DNA from: Tretioscincus oriximinensis
Lineage: Eukaryota > Chordata > Lepidosauria > Squamata > Gymnophthalmidae
Direction of reading: 5' to 3'
Assembly: GCA_022410635.1 (NCBI GenBank)
Contig: JAJVDF010000016.1
Coordinates: forward strand, 3,620,321-3,684,320
Length of the DNA stretch: 64,000 nucleotides
The position numbers were made by a program, and so were the translations under genes. The notes under the pieces are model-generated. The model saw nothing but the letters and a program-made list of their open reading frames with translations, had not been told where the DNA came from and made no database searches. Position 1 is the first letter of the stretch, and each line of letters opens with the position of its first letter. Below, piece by piece: positions 32,701 to 45,512 of the stretch.

Positions 32701-33639
32701 GCCTTGGCGGCCACCTTATCTCGTGGGCTAGAGAAATAAACAAAAAGGCTGCGTGTGTTGGGTAAACAAGAAGCGTGTGGACGCGTGCAGGCGCCTCCAA
32801 ATGGCCCAGGGAGAGATTTGGCAAGAGAGTGTTAAGTCACACTTGGGCAGACACATGGAAGGGAGGGGGGGAGGCACGCTTGGGCCTGGAGCTGCTGGCC
32901 TTCCCAGTGCCCAGCGTGAGAAAGAACTCTGGAGGAGTATGCAAAACAAGGAAGCAAGCGCTTAAAATATGATCCATGAAAGTTCAGCTGGAAATGCCTT
33001 AAGTAGGCCCCTGAAAAATGTAACCGTAGGCATCTCCCCAAAATGCCGTGCTGGGAGTATGTAGGCCAAAAATCTCGTGCCCAGAGTCTGAAAATCTTGG
33101 GTGTTGGGCGCGGGGGGGGGGGGTCACTACATGCACAAAGCCACATGTGCAAAATTTGTTGAGGCCGCTTCCAGTGCAGGGCTGGAAATGACTGTCCCTT
33201 TCTGGAAGTCTAAACCGGAAGTGACATCATTTCTGATGTCACTTCTGTCTCCCAGGTGACATCACCAAACAAGGAATGGCATGACCCAATTTTCCTCATG
33301 CATCCCTGCGCAAGAATCCATATGCTATACGAGGGTGAATTTTTTAATAAAGCATATGCGATTCGCATACGACTACCAGCAGAGGTGCCACTATAGAAAA
33401 GACCCGGCTGTGGAACGAAATGCCATGTGGAGCAAGGCGCAAGAGAACATGCTGCAGACAAGACTAGTTGCAGATATCGTGTCAATTTCATCAGTTCTCG
33501 AAAATTGAAAATGGTCTCGTGGGATTGGATTGGATACTGTTCTGGACACCTTATTATATAATACGACAAATGTAGCATTCAAATCTATATAAATATGCAT
33601 GATTTTATTCCCAAAGTACCTCATAAACCTATTACAGCA

Positions 33640-34213
33640 AAATCCCAAGGACCTCAGTATTCTGGATTGGAAACTGGCTAAAAGACAGAAAACAGAGGGT
33701 AGCAATAAATGGACAGTCTGGGTGGCAAAAGGTGAGAAGAGTACCTCAGGGATCAGTACTGGGACCCTTGCTTTTCAATATATTCATAAACGATCTGGAT
33801 ACCAAGGTAAATAGTGAAGTAGTCAAGTTCACTGACGGGTAGTGAAAACTGAAAGTGATTGTAAGGAGCTGCAGAGTGATCTACTAAAATTGGGTGAGTG
33901 AGTAACAAAGTGGCAAATGCACTTCAACTTAAGCAAGTGCAAGGTCATGCACGTTGGGGCAAAGAACCCCGATTACTTCTACCAGCTGATGGGAACCAAG
34001 CTTTCTGTGACCAAGCAGGAAAAGGATCTAGGGGTGTTGGTGGACAGTTCAATGAAGGTGTCAAGCAAGAGTACAACATCAGCAAAAATTGCACATTCAG
34101 TGTTAGGGATCATAAGGAAAGGAATTGAAAGCAAGTCAGCAAGTGTGGTTTTGCCTCTTTATAAATCTATAGTATGGCTACATTTTTCACTGTTGTCACA
34201 CACTGGTTGACAT
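33640..34213 (+). mobile_element. CR1 LINE ORF2 fragment, sense, broken
   Basis: Plus-strand pieces of CR1 reverse transcriptase: an ETGXRQKTEG-like start, then [20 protein letters not shown] and GTKLSVTKQEKDLGVLVDSS in the frame at 33917-34210. Just after it, 34202-34245 resembles the same region in antisense. Confidence 0.85.
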
Positions 34214-34349
34214 CTTCACGGAGCTATCCACCAATATTTTTGACACCTATTTTGAGCGTTTTGAGAAACAAACACTTTGCTTCCAGTATCTAAACTTGTA
34301 AGCTGGTGCTTCTGCTAAAGGTACCCATGCCACTTTCAGCACTTCGACC

Positions 34350-34525
34350 CTGTCCACATTGAGCCTTATTCTGGGTTATATCTCAATACAGAGCTTGGTT
34401 ATCCACATGCCAGTGTAGGCTGTTGCAGGCCCCATTCAGGGTCTGCCATAGACTACACTATCATGTTGATGGCATGCTCTTCTTCTGAGATATAGCCAAG
34501 AAGAAGGCTCAGTGGTATCAGGACC
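34350..34525. repeat. Palindromic fold-back element, copy C
   Basis: CTGTCCACATTGAGCCTTAT at the left mirrors AAGAAGGCTCAGTGGTATCAG at the right; the centre is GCAGGCCCCATTCAGGGTCTGC. Related to copies A, B and D. Confidence 0.7.
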
Positions 34526-36440
34526 AATTCTTCAGGGTAAGAGCAGATCTAGCAATTTCTAAAACAAAAACCAACAACAGAAAGTCCACAAATAAAAGTA
34601 AGTACTAAATTTCCTTTGGGCTCTTGGAAAAAACAGCAGTGCCCTATAGGAATCAGACAANCATCTTGGATTTGTGTTTGAAAGTTGCACTGTACTTTTG
34701 GCCTTCATATACTATCACTTAACAAATAGCCACGTGGGGTGATTAATTTTTATTTTGTCATTGACTTTTCAAAGCCTGCAATTATTCATANGATGTGACT
34801 TGGAAAGATACAGAACCTTATGTCATTTTTGTATAGGGAAGGGGTGTCACATTTTTCTGGCTGAGGAAGAAAAAAATTACAGTCAGCAAAATTATATTTT
34901 CTGCATGTCTTCAATGCACAAAAACATGTTAAATTTCATAGCTTCTTTATTTAGGCACTTGCTCTCAACGAGTAAAAACCATTTTTTTATTTCCTCTCTT
35001 TTAGAAATAGACTGATAAATGTAAATCTATTGCAAATATACAATCTGATTGAACATCCATGGAAGTTATTTGGAACTTACAGCTAAAAGAGATTTATAAC
35101 ACAAGTAGCAATACATAGGGTCTTTATTTTTATTTTTATTGCCTGAACTTTTGTTGCAATGTTGGGCCCTATAATAAGAACACACAACTTCAGCACTGAT
35201 ATTTGGGCAGATTTGAGTGTGTTATTCCAAACAAGAAAGGTTCACAGATGGCTTAGGGTGAGATTTGGCAAGATGGTGCTAATAGCCCTCCAACATGGGA
35301 ATATCTGGCTTGAAAACATTCCATTCATTTTGTACATTTAGATGGACGCTGAACAAGATTTGAGCACAATGACTTGAGAATCCTTAGCACATACTACGTT
35401 ATATGTCTTTATGTGTAACACGTGTAAGTCTAGTAATAAATAAAACTATTCAAGAGTTTATTGCAAGTTTCACTCTGGTAGTCAAAAGTCCTGATCTTTT
35501 TCCCTGTGGATTGTCAGGAAAACAGTTCAGCTAATTAGTTTGTCACCTTTGTTTTCTGTTGATGACTTTTGGAGGTTGAGAACCTTTTATTACAGAGGAT
35601 TCCACGGTCTTGATAACTGGCTGTTTTCAGCTTCAAACCAGATCACATTGGCACAGGAAAAAAATAAACTTTTTAAAGAATCAATACTTCCACATGAATA
35701 TAAATTTAGTATATTTAGTATATGTGTTTAGCCTATTTTTAGGACCATCTCACAGAAGTGGTAAAACTCCAGCAGAGAATGGCCTTCCGTGTAGAAAGTA
35801 ACATGTATTTGTGAACTGCAGATAAAAACCTGTGACTGCAATTCCACTTCATTCCAGTGATTAACTATAATCATTTTATATACAGAAATGCTGATATGCT
35901 GTATTTGATCGTGTGAATAATCTATCAAGACCAATATATATGGTTTAATGGTATACATTTGAATATATATATATATATATATAACATAGACCATCAAACC
36001 AGCAACACAATACTGCAGATGCAACATAATCCTAACTCACCCAGCGCCACAACACAGGAGATGTTATACTGCATACATTTTACATTCAATTTTCTATCAT
36101 GATCCAAATGACTCCTACCAAATGTAATATTTATTTGTATGTACTGTGATACCAAAAATATTAGGAATTCGTAAATAGTGGAAATCAGGATTTTTTTTTC
36201 ATTGGGTGTGATGAGTAAGGAATCAGAAAAATATCGTAGGTTAATGTAATATATGGCAATCTTTTCCTAATAACCTGCAAACAGAAAAGAAGGAATTGTT
36301 TGTATTCTTTGGAGAGTAAGGAGATACAGGCTATGCTGTGGTGGGGTTACAATAGGGCAAGTGGGGGGGGGGTTTCCAGGCCTACGGGGTCCCCCAAGTG
36401 GCCCCTTAAGCAAGGGGCCTTCCCACCTGCCTGGTTGTCT
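34526..36440. other. Intergenic DNA, no recognised feature apart from an (AT)n run
   Basis: AT-rich sequence with an (AT)n run at 35961-35982. No exon, RNA gene or named repeat was seen. Confidence 0.6.
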
Positions 36441-36592
36441 TTCCTTCTTTTTAAACACTCCAGTGGCATGGCTGGGTCTGTGACGCTGATAACTGTTTTG
36501 TGCGTGCAACACATCAAAACTGCTTTTTGGTGCATGTAAGCAGTTATCATCACTGACCCATCCGTGCCCCTTGAGTGTTTAAAAAGAGGGTA
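36441..36592. repeat. Imperfect 60-70 bp inverted repeat (fold-back)
   Basis: The left arm, TTTTTAAACACTCCAGTGGC with TGACGCTGATAACTG, mirrors the right arm, CAGTTATCATCACTGACCCA with CTTGAGTGTTTAAAAAG. The arms are separated by a short spacer rich in TTTTGTGCG/TTTTTGGTGC. Family unknown. Confidence 0.6.
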
Positions 36593-36679
36593 AGACAAAT
36601 GGGGAGGGGGCTTCGTTTATCTGCTCTGGGGCCACCAAGGATCTGGCTTCATTACTTTTGCTGCATTCCNACTAGGAGA

Positions 36680-36800
36680 AGATTTATTTATTTACATTTA
36701 TACCCCGCACCATACCCAAAGGTCTCGGGGCAGCAACAACAAAAAACGGTACAAAATTTAAATTTTAAAACAGTAAAAATCAGATATGGACATGACAGCT
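36680..36800 (-). repeat. LINE-like 3' tail, antisense
   Basis: TTTATTTATTTACATTTATA, CCCCGCACCATACCCAAAGG, TCTCGGGGCAGCAACAAC. The same block as at 9614 and 40646. Confidence 0.5.
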
Positions 36801-38489
36801 ATGCTGGCCACATCAGTTTCCTATTTACTCTGAATGGTAAATAGTTTGGCCACACACTGTTTGCACAGCCACACAGTGTCTGAGCAGAGTTTGCTCAGAA
36901 AACTGCAGCTTAATGCAATTCGTGTTAAGTGCACTCTGGTGACTGTTTGCTGTGTGCTCCAATCAGACAGCATGCTTGTGGGTCTTTTAGCAAAACCAGA
37001 AGCAGCCCCAAGGATCGGGACTCATGGCACAAGTGATCTCATGGCACTTAGCTGATCTGCTGTTACTGCAGTTGTCTTTTACCAGCAGTTTTAAATTTCC
37101 TTGCTACTGTTTCTGTGCGGGAAATTTATACTGCTGTCAAAAAGCTGGGGCAGGAGATCTGCTGAGATTTCCCTTGTGCCATAGACCCTGATCCTTGGAG
37201 TTGATTTTGGCTTCATTAGGAAGCCAAATGAAGCAAAGTGTGGTTCAGATTAAACATGGAAGCCTCATTCATGAGGAATGAAGATGTAAATCCACCTATT
37301 TTGTATATTGCACATAATCCGCTGATGAAGAAATANGAAAACGTCCATTATACTACGCATTTGGAGATTACGATACAAGATATGAACTTTTATGGAACAG
37401 CATGGGACAATCAAGATATTGGTTGGAATTTGACGTATTGGTGATTTGCACATATGAAGATATGTCCATATATCTGGAACAGACATGAGTGATTAAGACT
37501 AGTTACATATCCATTGCATATTTATCGACGAGATGCAATGAATAAGACCATATGCAGACTCGTTGTTATATGGATAGAAGTGACTTTGGATTATATAAAG
37601 AGATATGTGATATATTGAGTCATATAACCGNCGTGTAGGGACACAGTTTTCTTCTTTGTATGCCTGTTACTCTGTGTCTCTAATGCTGGATTCTTGTTTT
37701 GCTAAGTCTAATGAAAGCAACAAATATGAGCTTGAGCAAACTTTGGTCTTGATTACACAAGTATTTCTAAATCTTCTTCAATCCTGGAGAATTAGCTTAA
37801 TCTATTTATTTTTGGTTTAATTCAGGAAAAAAATGGATTAAACACATTCTTCAGGATTGAAAGTAGTTTAAAAGTTTGACCAACGTCCTCAATAAGTTTG
37901 TGTTACTTGAAGCTGTGTACACTACCAGAAGGTGCATATAAAGAGAAACAGTTGTTTTTGTTTAATATTTAACTGTGTGTCAATCTTGGATATTATTCAC
38001 TATCACCATTTGCTGTTCTGCCTTTGGGAGAAAAATGCTTCAGCTAATNGTAACTGCATGACTGTGGGACAGTTTCAGGCACAGGGTTTCAGCATTAGTT
38101 CTGCTCAACTGGTGGGATTGGATTACACTGAGGCAAAGTATCCTGTCATTATTGGCCAATTAACTAGGTGAAGAATTCCTCACTGACCTGATTCTGAGAG
38201 CACACATAAAATTAGCAACTCAGTTGTATGTTTTATGTGATATTTCTTTTCCAGATCAAGTCATCAACACTGAGTAATTTGTTTTAATTAACTTTTACTT
38301 TTTTATACTATGTGTTAAATTTAATGTTGATGTATTGCTTGGATTCCTTTACTGCATTTGTTGTTGCTACAATATTTTATGTATATTGTACAGTGCCATG
38401 TACATGGATGGCACTTTATAAATACATACACAGGGAGAGAGAGATGCTATGGGTATTACCGGAGGGAAATTGCTCCCTTCTATATCTAG
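36801..38489. other. Intergenic DNA, mostly unassigned
   Basis: A short L2/MIR-like end (TACAGTGCCATGTACATGGA, TGGCACTTTATAAATAC) lies at about 38388-38424. A stretch at 36990-37020 (AGAAGCAGCCCCAAGGATCG) resembles 41598-41620, so both may be copies of one unassigned repeat. No gene was seen. Confidence 0.45.
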
Positions 38490-38881
38490 GCTGACCAGAT
38501 GCCCCCCCCTTTGGGGGGGGCAGTTTTGGAGTGTTTACCCCGCCCTCCCGGGGTGGGGGGGATTTCCCCGGTTTTTTTGCTAAGGAATTTTTTTAAAAAA
38601 AAATCACTGCGTCATTACTCTGGCAACTGGGGCCAGCTCATGAAGGCACCCTCCCCTCAGTAAAAAAAATTAAAAATGCAAATTTCTTGCGCACTTTGAA
38701 AAATTCTCACACACTTCGAAGATTCTCATGCACTTCAAAAAATTATCGGGAACTTCACAGATTTCTCGGGCAGGGATTTCGGAGGGGTATGCATGTTGGT
38801 GGATGATTTGTATATTCATGGGTATGCAAATTAGCATGAATAATAATTGCCTCAGTTTGGACCTCAGAAAATCTGGTCAAT
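38490..38881. mobile_element. Possible DNA-transposon relic with short TIRs
   Basis: CTGACCAGAT at 38491 and ATCTGGTCA at 38871 are inverted. The inner sequence has C- and G-rich runs near the left end and CTCATGCACTTC-type direct repeats. No clear target duplication was found. Confidence 0.4.
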
Positions 38882-40645
38882 CTATTCTTTATCCCTTTAA
38901 GTGATAAAGTTCAGTCCTGTTTTTTAAGTGGCAATCCTAGCCCATGCACATCTAAACTTTAATCCAACTCCAGTCCGCTGTTGGAGAACAGTAAAGTAAC
39001 AAGCTGTTTTCTTTCAGAGTTATCTAATTTGATAAAAGCTAATCACTTTGCTGAGGTGTTTTCTCATTCTAAAGGTGGACTACAACTGCATATAAAATGT
39101 TGCTAGATTCTAACTGTAGATATTCTTGTGGACTCTTGCAGTCCTAAATATAATTCATACACAGAGCCTTTCTGTGCTTGCCATTCTATAAGGCAACTGG
39201 TAGGTTGGGGCTTATAAGTGAGATCTGGTAAGCACTATGTGCTCTGATCTAACCCATTCCTGCACTTTCTCGAAAGTTTGCTAAGCTTTGGGGCTGATCT
39301 GTGAAAAGCTCTGGTGGTTAGAAGCAAAGATTCCTAGCTGTGGAGCTCCCAGGGGACAGATTTTGGGAGTGTGCTTTGGTGTACTACCAAACTGGGTCCC
39401 ATAGCCAATGTTGGTATGCCTTCTGATCTGGATTCAGCTCTGTGTTGTGTAGACAAAACAAGCCAGTGGTGTATGGATCCACTCTGATCACTACCAATAT
39501 GTTGGCAGAAGAAGACCTTCTGATACTGGTGGCCTATAACTACAGAAAGGCTCACAGAGATTCAAGTTACCTGCTACACATTCAAAATGAGGAGTAATGC
39601 ATTTTCATTTCCCATCCCAGTATACATTTTTAGTACCGTATGCTAAATAATTATGTTCATTGCCAACAGGAACAGCTAANAAAGTACATTGTGTATCACG
39701 GTATTAATTATGCACACATTGTTTAAAAAGTTGGGAGAACAAGCTACTAGAACATCTAGACAAATCTCTGTAGTCTAACATGGTTCTTATTTGCCTGTGA
39801 CAAATTCTTNGCTTTATACATTATTCAGGAAAAGATTTTCTTGCACTGCTGGTGAAAGCAAACAGTATTTACTATTATCATGTCATGGGGAAATGTAATG
39901 GATCAGGGAAAATTCTACTTGCAGAAACACACTGAAGTATTAATGACAAACAAANGCCCTTTTCACAGGCTTAGTGCTCCTTTTAAGGGTGCCCCTCATT
40001 CCGCATTGTCTGCATGGCAATAAAATATACCATTCCCTGGAAAAAGAGTCCTACCAGTAGACAAGGCCAGAATACTATTTCTGAAGTGTATTAGGAAGGG
40101 AGCACTCTTAAAAGGGAAGTGCTAGACCCCTTTGTACTTAGCATTTCTGACAAGTACAGAAGGGAGGTTGGTTTGTCCAACGCTTAGGCCCTGGGGTAAA
40201 GTTGATTTTGGCATTGCCCTGGATCTGGCTAGATGAGAAGAAAAAAACATCCTTCAAAGTCAACAATTCCTTTAGTCCTTCCAAATAAGGAGTAGTGAGT
40301 TCTGAAGTTAGTACTTTTTCTGAGTTGATGTATCTTTGGGTTTTGACAAAACCGTCCGAAAATGTCCGGAAGCAATTACGGTGAGCTACTATGTAAAGCA
40401 GAATGATGAACTACTGGTAAATGTGCTGTAGCTTGATTCAGCAGGACTTCTCTTATATTCTTCTCAAAACCTAGGCCAGTTTAAAGTGAAGTTTTCTTTT
40501 AAATTCATCTGAAGACAATAAGGGGAATCAACAGACAATTGGAAAAAGAATACAGATCAACCAATCATAAGTGAGGATTTACAGCAAAGTTTCACAGGAA
40601 AAAGGACAGATTTCCTCAGTTTGTGCATTTGGAGCCAACAATATT
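38882..40645. other. Intergenic DNA, no recognised feature
   Basis: Unique-looking AT-rich sequence with several single Ns. No exon or named repeat was seen. Confidence 0.6.
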
Positions 40646-40830
40646 TTTATTTATTTATTTATTTATATTTATACCCCACTCTATACCCAAAGGTCTGAAG
40701 GCGGCCAACAGTAAAACATCAGTAAAAAATTAACAAATTAAAAACATTATAAAACAGTATCTAAAAGTGGGGACAGAAATGACGTTTCTTCAGCCAAAGG
40801 CCAGGTGAAAGAGGTAACAGCGTAAGTCTT
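40646..40830 (-). repeat. LINE-like 3' tail, antisense
   Basis: (TTTA)n, then ACCCCACTCTATACCCAAAG, GCGGCCAACAGTAAAACATC and TATAAAACAGTATCTAAAAG. It is one of the longer copies of this tail in the window. Confidence 0.55.
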
Positions 40831-42032
40831 TTATAGAGTGATATACAGAATTAGCGTTACAAAAAACAACCTATATTTTTATTCAGGTTAGACCACTTTT
40901 TAATTAATACCACTTTAAAAATATTTCTCAACAATGAGGATATAGTGTTATTAATTATACATGTCAGGTTCTCGTTTAGTTTTTCCCCACTAGTATTATA
41001 TATATCACCCAGACTCTTGGGTTCTTTAATAGGTTATGCATTAATTCTTTCCTGCATTGAAAATAGGTTAACTCTCCGTCTTGCGGTTAATTTAATTAAA
41101 ATGACACCGTCAGGTACTTTAGGACCCAAGTGTAGATTCTATTAATGTAGCACAACTGCTTAAGCAATCTAGTACACCATTTTTTAACAGCTGGGTAGTT
41201 GAGTTTGCATGAACCAAGTATGAACCTAGGCAAGATGAACTATTTTTTTCACTCAGACTGCATCTATCCTATTCATAAATAAGTATTCATGGTTTCACAA
41301 GGTAAGCAGGAATATTGTTCTCCAGAGAAAGGCATTCCAACAAATGAGATATAGACTGCATTTTAACTATGGGAAAAAAATTAGTGTGAAAGATGCGATG
41401 ATCAGTGCTGGCTTAACTCGGTTTTCATTTATTTGCTGGAAGAGGTAGGGATGGAAACCTCCCCATGGCCAGTGGCCATCGGGGGAGGGCCTGAGAAGAG
41501 TGACTGTTTCCAGCCACTTTACCTCCTACTCTGCCCTGTTGTCTGACCAGACAACATGCTATCTGATCTGTCTGAGAGGTGGCTGAGAGTGAACCAGAAG
41601 CATCCCCAAGGATTGAGCACCATGGATACGAGGGGAATCATTGCAGATCTCTTGCAGTTGCTGCTGGCTTTTGTTTTCCTTGCATCCATAGTGCCCAATT
41701 CTTGGAGATATTTCAGTGTTCGCAAAGAACCAGAAGACCCCAAGGATTGCCCACTGAGGTTTTGCACAAGTGAAAACATNCCAAAAAACAGAGGGTTTTT
41801 TTCCTTAAAAGCCTGCATTGCCTGGGCTTCTATTCCTTGTCTGTCCTATCAGACTGTTAAAACAGGGCTGAAACAGGGCTGGGGAAGAGGGACAACAGAA
41901 AAATGCATTCCAATTGACTTTGTTTTTCTCCAAATTGTTTATTTTCCCTGTCAGAATGGGAGAAAGACTGCAGTCATAAATATTTTTAAAAGTTTTTAAA
42001 AGCACCATAGAGACAGCATGNTATAGCCCTTA
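40831..42032. other. Intergenic DNA, unassigned repeats possible
   Basis: The overlapping open frames at 41519-41999 are on both strands and contain an N and no known domain, so I treat them as chance. ACCAGAAGCATCCCCAAGG at 41597 and ACCAGAAGACCCCAAGGA at 41730 look like pieces of one dispersed repeat. Confidence 0.45.
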
Positions 42033-43835
42033 CATTAGAACATAAGAAGAGCCATACTGGATAAGACCACAGCCCATCAAGTCCAGCATTCTGTCTCACT
42101 CAGAGGCCCACCAGATGCATGTGGGCAGTCCGAACAGAGGAAAGCAAAATATGCACCTGTTCATGACTCCCTGCAAATGGTATTTCAGGAGTCCTGCATG
42201 TTGCTCCATCCTGGGGGCAACATCCAGACATCCAACCTAGTATCCATTTATACCCTTGGTGTCCATAAACCTGTATAGTCCTGTCTTGAAACTATCCAAG
42301 CTCTTAGCTACCACTACCTCTTCAGGAACTAAATTCCACAGGCCAATGACCCTCTGGGTCAAAAAATACTCTCCTTTGTCTGTTCTCACTTTTCTACCCA
42401 ACAGTTTTAAGGAGTGCCCTCTGGTCCTTGTGTTGTGTGATAGAGAAAACATTTTTTCTCTATTCACCCTGTCGATCCCATGCATNATTTTGTACACTTC
42501 AATCAGATCACCTCTCAAACGTTGCCTTTCGAGGCTGAAGAGGCCCAGACGTTGCAGCCTGACTTCATAAGGGAGGTGCTCCAGACCCTTGATCATTTTT
42601 GTTACCCTTTTCTGCACCTTCTCCATTTCTAAAATATCCCCCTTGAGATGTGGTGATCAGAATTGAACACAGTATTCCAAATGTGGCCTCACCACAGATT
42701 TATAAAGAGGCAAAACAACATTTGCTGACTTGTTTTCGATTCATTTCCTAATTATCACCAACATGGAATTTGCCTTTTTTGCTGCTGCTGCATACTGGGT
42801 TGACATTTTCATTGAATTGTCCACCAACACCCCAAGATCCTTTTCTTGCTCGGTCACAGAAAGCTTGGTTCCCATCAGGTGGTAGGAGTAGTTGGGGTTC
42901 TTTGCCCCAATATGCATGACCTTGCACTTTTTTAAGTTGAAGTGCATTTGCCACTTTGATGCCCACTCACCCAATTTCAATAGATTACTCTGGAGGGCCT
43001 TACAATCATTTTCAGTTTTCACTACCCTGAACAGTTTAGTGTCGTCAGCATCCAGATCATTTATAAATAAATTGGAAAGCAAGGGTCCCAGTATAGATCC
43101 CTGGGGTACCCCACTTCTTACCTCTTTCCACTCAGAGAACTGTCCATTTAATACTACCCTCTGTTTTCTATCTTTTAGCCAGTTTCCAATCCAGGACAAA
43201 GTCTATCCTCTTATACCATGAGTATGGAGCTTTTTTAGAAGCCTTTGATGAGGGACTTTATCAAAAACCTTCTGAAAATCTAGATAGACAGTATCAACTG
43301 GATCCCCTTTATCTACATGTTTGTTAACACTCTCAAAGAATTCTAGCAAGTTGGTAAGGCATGATTTACCTTTGCAGAAGCCATGCTGANTTTCATTCAG
43401 CAATGCGTGCTTCTCCATGTGTTTAGTAATTTTGTCCTTAATTATGGTTTCCAACACTTTACCTGGAACTGATGTTAAACTGATGGGTCTATAATTTCTG
43501 AGATCACCCCGGGATCCTTTTTTGAAGATTGGTGTTACGTTAGCTACCCTCCAATCTACTGGTACTATGCCTGATCTTAAGGAAAGATTAAATATTTTGG
43601 TTAGAAGTTCAGCAATTTCGCATTTGAGTTCTTTCAGAATTCTTGGGTGAATTCCGTCTGGCCTTAATGTTCAGCTTATTAAAGTTAGCAAGGACCTCCT
43701 CCCTTGTTATCACTATTCAGTTTAATTCCTCTGGTGTTCTTTCTGAGAAAACTAAATCTGTTGCGGGTAAATTCCCGCTGTCTTCCTCAGTGAAAACTGA
43801 AGCAAAAAATTCATTAACCTCTCTGCAATCCCATC
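42033..43835 (-). mobile_element. CR1 LINE, antisense, about 1.8 kb (longest copy)
   Basis: The element runs right to left. Reading in its own direction, minus-strand frames 43203-43457 ([20 protein letters not shown]), 42741-43199 ([40 protein letters not shown]) and 42237-42626 ([19 protein letters not shown]) are successive parts of CR1 ORF2. These are the reverse transcriptase and C-terminal region. The catalytic FADD block is damaged by a small deletion (it reads LDADDTKLF), and the frames are shifted from each other. It is dead and 5'-truncated near 43835. Confidence 0.93.
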
Positions 43836-45512
43836 TCTAATTCACCTTGTCCTATACTATTTATGGTGGGAGCAGGATGACAAGAGAATGGCCCTTTCTG
43901 TGAATTGTCCCTGAGTTGCCTCAGAGAGACAGTATTAGCTGCTTATTCCCTTAGCTGTTGTAATCCGTTTTAACAAAAGTGACTTACCTTTATCCAGATT
44001 GGCAGCAGCAACATTCATCTGAACGANGCAGCACCACTTTAGAAGTGAGAAGCGCTTTCATTCAGTTGTGATTTTTCTAGCTCAGATGATGCACACAGCT
44101 TCTGATGATGCACACAGGAATCTCTGCATTTCCATTTCCCTTTTGCTCAGATAAAACATGTCTCTGGACTGCAAGTCCATTCAAGTGGATAGCAGTTTCA
44201 ACCAATGGTCAACTAACTCCTGAATCGTACTATTACTGACAGAATCAGTTTGATAGGACTCAGGCCTAAGACTGTACTGTCAGGATGGGGCCTAAAATAC
44301 AAAGAAGGATTAGAATCAGTACAATTCTATAGACAATATCAAAATTTAAGTGTACTCTGCAGAACAAACAAAATCAGGTAAAAATGTAAAACAAATCTCA
44401 TACTCGCCACAGACAAACTCAATTCGTGTTATACAGTATTAATAACAATGCCCTGTTAGATAAAATTCTCATCTGACAGGAGCCTTGGTGATCGTATTTA
44501 TACCTATGGTGTCTCTACACCTACATTTTAATCCAGTTTCAGTCCACTTTCAGAGAGAAAGAAATCTTTACCAAAGGACAAGCTTTTTTCTTTTGACAGT
44601 GGAATGAAGCTATGAGAAAATCCGAAAAAGTTAGTTTTTCATTAATAGTGGTCGCTTATATCTGTTTAGCTGAACGCAGAGAGCACGTGAAAAATAACTG
44701 AGGGAAATGGGTAGTTACATCCTACAAATGTATATTTTGCATGAGGAATTCTTCCATAAAGAAACACCAAAGTTAAAGGCCTGATGTTTTTCCTATCATC
44801 TGGCAAGGTCAGTCAAAGGTCTTGGATTTTTTTGTCTCCATTTAGAGGCATCCTGAGACAATTAGGGGTTTCCAGNGTTGAAGAATGTATGCGTGATGTG
44901 GAAAGCTTGTCAGGTAAGATTTTTAATGGTTTCATATTTCCTACTTTCTAGTTTTGGGTCTTAGTGTAAGGAGGAATATATGTATTAAATTCTGGGGGGG
45001 GGGAATTGGCTGGGGAGAATGAAATGAAACATCAGCTCAAGTGAAAACCACTAGAGTGTAGTGAATGATGATGAATAAAATGATTTCTTTTGTGTAGCAT
45101 TCAGTGACACTGTGCCCAGCATTAAAATGCATTTATTTCAGAGAAATCTATCACAGACATTGCTTGGCTACAGCTCATTAAGCCATCTTGATCCTCAGAG
45201 ATCTAGATAATTCATCCCAATGAATCTAGGTAGGAACAGAGAAAAGGTGATGATTAATNATTGCAGTCTAGTGATGCCAATAGCATCAGCAGTGGCATAA
45301 ATGGTGTTATGGATCTCCAGAGAGAAGAATAACCATGGCAGTGACTCAGTATGAATGATATTGCGACACTGATAAGTAATAATTGAAAGTACTAATTGCT
45401 GAACAGCTGTGTGGGGAAACAAAGAGTGAGTTAATCCTGATTGATATTCCAGACTAGCAAACATACTAAGAGCCTTTCTTAAAATATGTACAGTATGTGT
45501 TAATACACATTG
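43836..45512. other. Intergenic DNA, no recognised feature
   Basis: It contains one single end of the 20672-type element near 44530 (TTTTAATCCAGTTTCAGTCC) and a G9 run at 44995-45003. Otherwise unassigned. Confidence 0.55.

Noticed and set aside
41519..41999. Overlapping open frames of 99 and 147 codons
   Set aside because: They are on opposite strands, span an N, and have no splice sites or domain; part resembles a dispersed repeat.
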